DNA of 33,842 nt from JBBRGK01 sp036741355 (GTDB lineage Bacteria; Chloroflexota; Dehalococcoidia; CAUJGQ01), in assembly GCA_036741355.1 (NCBI GenBank), contig DAINSK010000037.1:1-33842 (forward strand), given 5' to 3'. Shown here one piece after another: positions 30,351 to 33,842 of this stretch; position 1 is the stretch's first letter; each line of letters opens with the position of its first letter. Below the pieces are notes generated by a model. It searched no databases and was not told where the DNA came from. It saw only the letters and a program-made list of their open reading frames with translations. Made by a program: the position numbers and the translations under genes.

Positions 30351-31721
30351 ATGGCAATGGGCGCGGAATCTGCAGCAGCGACGGCTGAGACGCACCCATA
30401 TCGCTGGGCCGCGCTCGCCGTCTGCACAGTGCTGATCGGCATCGTCTCGGTCGTTTGGCACACCTTCTCCCTTTTCCTTGTCGCGCTCACAGGCAGCTTC
30501 GGCTGGTCGCGGGCGGAGACGTCGCTCGGGTTCACGATCTTCGTGATCGTCAGCGGCATCACCGGCCCGAACACCGGCCAGCTCATCGCCCGCTACGGCG
30601 CCCGCCGCGTCGTCACGATCGGTGGCTTGGTGCTTGCGACCGGCCTGGTGGCCACCAGCCGCATGCAGACGCTGTGGCAGTTCTACCTCTTCTTCGGCGT
30701 GATCGGCGGCGTCGGCTTCAACATGGCCGGCTGGGTGCCGGTGGTGACGCTGCTGCAGACATGGTTCCGCGAGCGGCTCGGCATGGCGACTGGGATCGCC
30801 TCGGCGGGGGTCGGCGTCGGCATCATGGTGCTGGTACCGGCGATCCAGGAGTCGATCCTGCAGTTCGGCTGGCGCGTCACGTACCTGCTGACCGCGGTGG
30901 TGATGCTGATGGCTGTGCTGCCGGCAGCGGCGTTCATCCGCGAGGGGCCACTGGGACGCCGGCGAGGCGCTGGTCTTCCCGGCGCGTCGCGCCCAGAAGA
31001 TGAACCGGGCGTGGTCGATCGCGACTGGGTGCGCCGCCCCTGGTCGCTGGCGCTGGCGCTGCATACGCGCCGCTTCTGGTACCTGTTGGTCGCCTTCTTC
31101 CTCGCCTCGTTCTCCAGCCAGCAGATCCTGGCGCACCACGTCGCCTACCTACGCGGCACCGGCGTCGGCGCGCTCGCGGCGGCGAGCATCGTCGGCGTGA
31201 TCGGCGTCACCAGCGTGCCGGCGCGCATCAGTTGGGGCGCGGCATCCGACCGCATTGGCCGCGAGCTGACCTACACGCTCGCCGCCGCGATGCTGGTGGC
31301 CGCGATCGCGGTGCTCTGGCTGGTGTCGGTCGTGCCGGGCGGCGCCTGGCTGGCGTACCTCTACGCGGTGCTGATGGGCGTGGGCTACGTCTCGAGCTCC
31401 ACGATGCCGCCGATCCTGACCGCCGACATGTTCCGTGGCGCCGCCTACGCCGCGATCTTCGGCGGCATCCAGCTCGCCTCCAACGGTGGCACGGGCGTCG
31501 GCGCCTTCAGCGCCGGCTTCATCTACGACCATACCGGTAGCTACGATCTCGCCTTCGCGATCGCGATCGCAGGCGTGTTCGTGAGCGCAGCCTGTGTCTG
31601 GCTGGCGGCGCCGCGCCTGGTGCGCCGCGCCGTCCGCCGCCCGGCCCCGGTTGCGTTGTCCGCGGACGCGAGTCCCGGCTCGGTATCGCAGCCCGGTGTA
31701 GGCGCGGGCCGCGAACGTTGA
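30351..31721 (+). CDS. MFS transporter, oxalate:formate/monocarboxylate-like
   Basis: About 456 residues with twelve hydrophobic segments in two groups of six and a hydrophilic loop near residues 200-225. The first helix pair carries WSRAETSLGFTIFVIVSGITGPNTGQLIARYGARRV, the family's cytoplasmic loop 2-3 region. The second half begins after WSLALALHTRRFWYLLVAFFLASFSSQQILAHHVAYL and contains the repeated loop (GRELTY). The closest style is the monocarboxylate/OFA group, so an organic anion is a likely but unproven substrate. ATG 30351 is chosen; TTG 30348 and ATG 30357 are alternatives. Confidence 0.85.
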   Translation: MAMGAESAAATAETHPYRWAALAVCTVLIGIVSVVWHTFSLFLVALTGSFGWSRAETSLGFTIFVIVSGITGPNTGQLIARYGARRVVTIGGLVLATGLVATSRMQTLWQFYLFFGVIGGVGFNMAGWVPVVTLLQTWFRERLGMATGIASAGVGVGIMVLVPAIQESILQFGWRVTYLLTAVVMLMAVLPAAAFIREGPLGRRRGAGLPGASRPEDEPGVVDRDWVRRPWSLALALHTRRFWYLLVAFFLASFSSQQILAHHVAYLRGTGVGALAAASIVGVIGVTSVPARISWGAASDRIGRELTYTLAAAMLVAAIAVLWLVSVVPGGAWLAYLYAVLMGVGYVSSSTMPPILTADMFRGAAYAAIFGGIQLASNGGTGVGAFSAGFIYDHTGSYDLAFAIAIAGVFVSAACVWLAAPRLVRRAVRRPAPVALSADASPGSVSQPGVGAGRER

Positions 31722-31733
31722 AGCGGGCCCCGG

Positions 31734-32438
31734 TTACGGCCGGCGCAAGGAGATCGGCCGTAGCAGCCGTACGCCCGTGTGCTCGGTCAGTGCGGCGCGC
31801 TGGGCGAGCGCCTGGCGCGCCGCATGCCAGCGTTCGCGCTGCAGCAGGTCGGACGGCTCGGGACCGGCGCCTCGAGTCAACTGCCAGTGGGAGATGTCGT
31901 GATAGCGCGACAGCATGTAGAGTTGCGGGTTCTCGGCGATGATCCCCCGCCAAAGGCAGAGGTGTCGCGAGCCCATCGTTTCAAACCACGGCCAGATCAC
32001 CTCTTCAGAAAGGCGCGCGAACTCGGCGTCGTCACGCGGGCGCACGCGGAACGTACGCAGCGCATACAGGCCGGGCCGATCTTCCGGCGTATCGTCGAGC
32101 GGCATGCGCCGGCTGAGCGGTTGTAAGCCGACCAGGTCGGTGTCGCGCGTCATCGCGGCGCGGTCCGCGACTGCCTGCCTGCCCTCCAGTGAAAGTCCCT
32201 CTGATCGGGTGCCTACCTGCTGCGATTCCGGCCAGCCGCGCGATTCCTGCCAGTGCGCGAGGCTGTCGTAGCGCGTCATCAGGACGATGCGTTCTGCACC
32301 GCCCATCACCACGTTCCACAAGCCGAGGGCACGTCCGTCGCGTTGTTCAAGCGCCGGCCAGATGCTGCCCTCGCTCAGCTCGACGAAGCGGCGAACGTTG
32401 GCGCGATCGACCAGAAACGTGCGTAGTGTGTAGATCAA
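31734..32438 (-). CDS. NIPSNAP family protein, two domains
   Basis: A 234-residue protein made of two NIPSNAP-like (dimeric alpha-beta barrel) domains: LIYTLRTFLVDRANVRRFVEL... in the first and LYALRTFRVRPRDDAEFARL... in the second, each followed by a WxxxMG-type and SRYxxxxHW-like segment. Function of the family in bacteria is unknown. The start is TTG 32438: GGAGG lies 7 nt before it, while the ATG upstream in frame at 32492 lacks a ribosome site. It is convergent with the MFS gene and divergent from the LPXTG gene. Confidence 0.82.
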   Translation of the reverse strand: MIYTLRTFLVDRANVRRFVELSEGSIWPALEQRDGRALGLWNVVMGGAERIVLMTRYDSLAHWQESRGWPESQQVGTRSEGLSLEGRQAVADRAAMTRDTDLVGLQPLSRRMPLDDTPEDRPGLYALRTFRVRPRDDAEFARLSEEVIWPWFETMGSRHLCLWRGIIAENPQLYMLSRYHDISHWQLTRGAGPEPSDLLQRERWHAARQALAQRAALTEHTGVRLLRPISLRRP

Positions 32439-32508
32439 TGCCCCACCTCCGCTGCAATTGCCGGCATTGTGGCACAGTTTCGCAACGGGCACCGTGTATC
32501 ACGCGATC

Positions 32509-32514
32509 TACAAT
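32509..32514 (+). promoter_or_regulatory. Possible -10 element for the second LPXTG gene
   Basis: TACAAT lies 24 nt before the ATG at 32538. The -35 is unclear. Confidence 0.35.
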
Positions 32515-32537
32515 CAGGCGGAGACCAGGAGGTTGGC

Positions 32538-33206
32538 ATGGAGAGTAGATGGCAATCTTGTGTTCCATTCGCGCGCGTATTTGTTGCAATTGGAACGCTG
32601 CTGCTGGCCGGCGTGGGTGTGGCCGGCTCTGCCTATGCCCAAACGCCACCGGCGGTAGAAATCGCTCAGGCTGACAACGGCAAGACGTTCCATGTGAGCG
32701 TGGGACAAACCGTGACGGTGCGGTTGGGCACGGAGTTGGACTGGACCGTCACCGTTGCGCCGCCTGGCATTCTTCCGCTCGCACCGGGGGTAAACACTCT
32801 CGTTCGCGGCGTCCAGGCCATTTACCGGGCCGCTCAGCCGGGCACGGTGACCGTAAGTGCCGAGGGCCGGCCGCATTGCAACCCCGGCCAGGCTTGCCCC
32901 CAGTTCATCCAATCGGTGAAAGCAACGGTGGTCGTAGATGCTGCTCCGGGAGGCGGCCCCGGCACCGTCGCGCCCACCGCTGCGCCTGTGTCCGGGCCAC
33001 GGCCAACGGCTCCCGGCACGACATCGCCTGGTGCTGCAGCGACCAGGCCGGCGGCTGTGGCCGCGCTGCCGAACACCGGAACGGGCTCCGAGAGTGGCGC
33101 GGGCACGGCAAGGGGGGCAGTGACGTTACGTGTAATTCTGATCTGTGCCGCTCTGCTGGGAACGGGAGCGCTTGCCTGGCGAACGACGCGTTCCGCCGAC
33201 GACTAA
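32538..33206 (+). CDS. LPXTG cell-wall-anchored protein, beta domain
   Basis: A 222-residue protein with a signal peptide (basic start, core about 13-28, likely cleavage after AYA about residue 34), an ordered beta domain of about 100 residues (35-140), a Pro/Thr/Ala/Gly-rich stalk and a sorting signal: LPNTG at 177-181, a hydrophobic segment (about 196-212) and the tail RTTRSADD. The domain opens with DNGKTFHVSVGQTVTVRLG and has a Cys pair CNPGQAC; the opening is reminiscent of chagasin-like I42 inhibitor strands, but the fold is only guessed. AGGAGG is 5 nt before the ATG at 32538. It is one of two sorting-signal proteins here; no sortase is seen. Confidence 0.8.
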   Translation: MESRWQSCVPFARVFVAIGTLLLAGVGVAGSAYAQTPPAVEIAQADNGKTFHVSVGQTVTVRLGTELDWTVTVAPPGILPLAPGVNTLVRGVQAIYRAAQPGTVTVSAEGRPHCNPGQACPQFIQSVKATVVVDAAPGGGPGTVAPTAAPVSGPRPTAPGTTSPGAAATRPAAVAALPNTGTGSESGAGTARGAVTLRVILICAALLGTGALAWRTTRSADD

Positions 33207-33219
33207 TGCCCGGCGCTAT

Positions 33220-33243
33220 CTCGCCGGTGACCTAACCGGCGAG
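33220..33243. terminator. 9-bp perfect hairpin between convergent genes
   Basis: CTCGCCGGT-GACCTA-ACCGGCGAG, 14 nt after the LPXTG stop. Its loop contains the stop codon of the opposing small gene. It can end both transcripts; no T-run is present. Confidence 0.5.
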
Positions 33244-33453
33244 CGGGCGGAGGTGCTCGACGCCACGCATCGTGACAACGCGGTATCCCATGCCGGTCAG
33301 CGCACCCCGAAGAGACTCCCAGCGCGCGTAGTCGCCCTCGCGCGAAGAGCGCCGCAGGCTGCGCAGCAAAGACGGCTGCTCCGCATCGACAAACGGCTCG
33401 CCCAGGCGGGGACGCAGTGCGTGCAGGGTCGAGGCCATTTCCCTTGCTCGCAT
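33232..33453 (-). CDS. Small basic protein of unknown function
   Basis: A 73-residue protein, rich in Arg and Leu, with the block FVDAEQPSLLRSLRRSSREGDYARWESLRGALTGMGYRVVTMRGVEHLRPL. The regular helix-strand pattern and AAGGA 8 nt before the ATG support a real gene. No known family was recognised. ATG 33438 is an alternative start. It is next to an AT-rich region with a palindrome that may regulate it. Confidence 0.6.
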   Translation of the reverse strand: MRAREMASTLHALRPRLGEPFVDAEQPSLLRSLRRSSREGDYARWESLRGALTGMGYRVVTMRGVEHLRPLAG

Positions 33454-33475
33454 CGGGCGTGTCCTTCGATATTTC

Positions 33476-33490
33476 CGTTATATCATAACG
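33476..33490. promoter_or_regulatory. Possible operator palindrome upstream of the small gene
   Basis: CGTTAT-ATC-ATAACG, a perfect 6-bp inverted repeat, 22 nt upstream of the small gene's start. It sits in an AT-rich stretch (33470-33560) that differs in composition from the rest. Confidence 0.4.
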
Positions 33491-33592
33491 CCGTTCTGAT
33501 ACGCCAATCGGATACTCTCATATATCCACTGAAAGATCAATGCGTGTTTTATGTAAGAAATTAGCTGCCTCCACGCCTGCGATCCACTGAGT

Positions 33593-33621
33593 TTGACACC
33601 ATGTCACGGGTGGAGTAGCGT
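33593..33621 (+). promoter_or_regulatory. Possible promoter for the DinB-family gene
   Basis: TTGACA (33593-33598) matches the -35 consensus exactly, with TAGCGT (33616-33621) 17 nt away as a poor -10. A TGACA-CCA-TGTCA palindrome (33594-33606) overlaps the -35 and could be a binding site. Confidence 0.45.
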
Positions 33622-33680
33622 CGGACAGGTTGTAGGTGGAAAAATTCAAGCGACGCGATCGGTCGCGGTAGGAGAAGGCC

Positions 33681-33842
33681 ATGACACTGGTCGAATTCAT
33701 TCACGCCGAACTGCGACGGCTCCATACAGCGCTCGACAAAAGCATGGAAGACCTGACGCCTGCCCAATGGCATACCGTCCCCGGCGCTAGTGGCAGGGCA
33801 AACACGATCGGCTTCGAGCTCTGGCACTACGTGCGCACCGAA
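33681..33842 (+). CDS. DinB family protein, N-terminal part (cut by window edge)
   Basis: The first 54 codons are present. The start MTLVEFIHAELRRLHTALDKSMEDL and the GFELWHYVRTE segment are typical of the first helix and the metal-site His region of DinB/DUF664 four-helix proteins. These are metal-dependent, often thiol-transfer enzymes; the role here is unknown. AGGAG lies 6 nt before the ATG. Confidence 0.75.
   Translation, partial: MTLVEFIHAELRRLHTALDKSMEDLTPAQWHTVPGASGRANTIGFELWHYVRTE

Noticed and set aside
30147..31139. 330-codon minus-strand frame opposite the MFS transporter
   Set aside because: His/Arg/Ala-rich shadow of transmembrane codons.

Overview
The window is high-GC bacterial DNA, mostly housekeeping genes packed on both strands. 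Gene content (GyrB, ScpB, FolC, DapB, TreZ, a GH63-type glucosidase), the many LLM/NIPSNAP/DinB/DUF488-type proteins, and abundant short G/C-rich palindromic repeats of the 'CTAACCCCCGGCCCC...' kind point to a Chloroflexota (green non-sulfur) chromosome. This is inference from gene style and repeats; no rRNA or tRNA gene was seen to confirm it.

Layout. 1-5.0 kb: lysine/diaminopimelate genes asd (cut by the window edge) and dapB on the minus strand, separated by a plus-strand epoxide hydrolase, then scpB, a small thioesterase and folC, all minus. 5.2-8.2 kb: an LPXTG-type surface protein behind a 16-bp stem-loop, a good Rho-independent terminator, then gyrB with an AT-rich promoter region. 8.3-18.4 kb: treZ (carrying an in-frame repeat), a secreted protein, a luciferase-like oxidoreductase divergent from a histidine phosphatase, small DUF proteins, a large glucosidase with a translationally coupled DUF5522 gene, DedA and an NTF2-like protein. 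18.4-26.1 kb: a tandem universal stress protein, then a cell-wall precursor locus: a MurF-alanine racemase fusion on the minus strand, divergent from an alpha/beta hydrolase - membrane-anchored MurF - Ddl-like ligase set. 26.1-33.8 kb: a prokaryotic pentameric ligand-gated ion channel, a headless beta-domain protein, a secreted protein, an AlkZ-related protein, an MFS transporter, a two-domain NIPSNAP protein, a second LPXTG protein, a small DUF protein and the start of a DinB-family gene.

The most unusual feature is the repeat ecology. One family of 150-235 bp elements with inverted ends (copies near 1.33, 2.35, 8.46, 12.98, 24.79 and 26.14 kb, plus fragments) has entered or edged into genes: it lies in frame inside TreZ, supplies the same short C-terminal tail to ScpB and DedA, and probably supplies the ribosome binding site of the Ddl-like gene. 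A second module, stop codon - GC-rich triloop hairpin - GGCAGTN heptamers, closes dapB, murF-alr and the histidine phosphatase gene. The cell-wall locus is the other point of interest: the fused MurF has lost the family's histidine, a second MurF carries it, and the Ddl-like ligase has a changed second-substrate loop.
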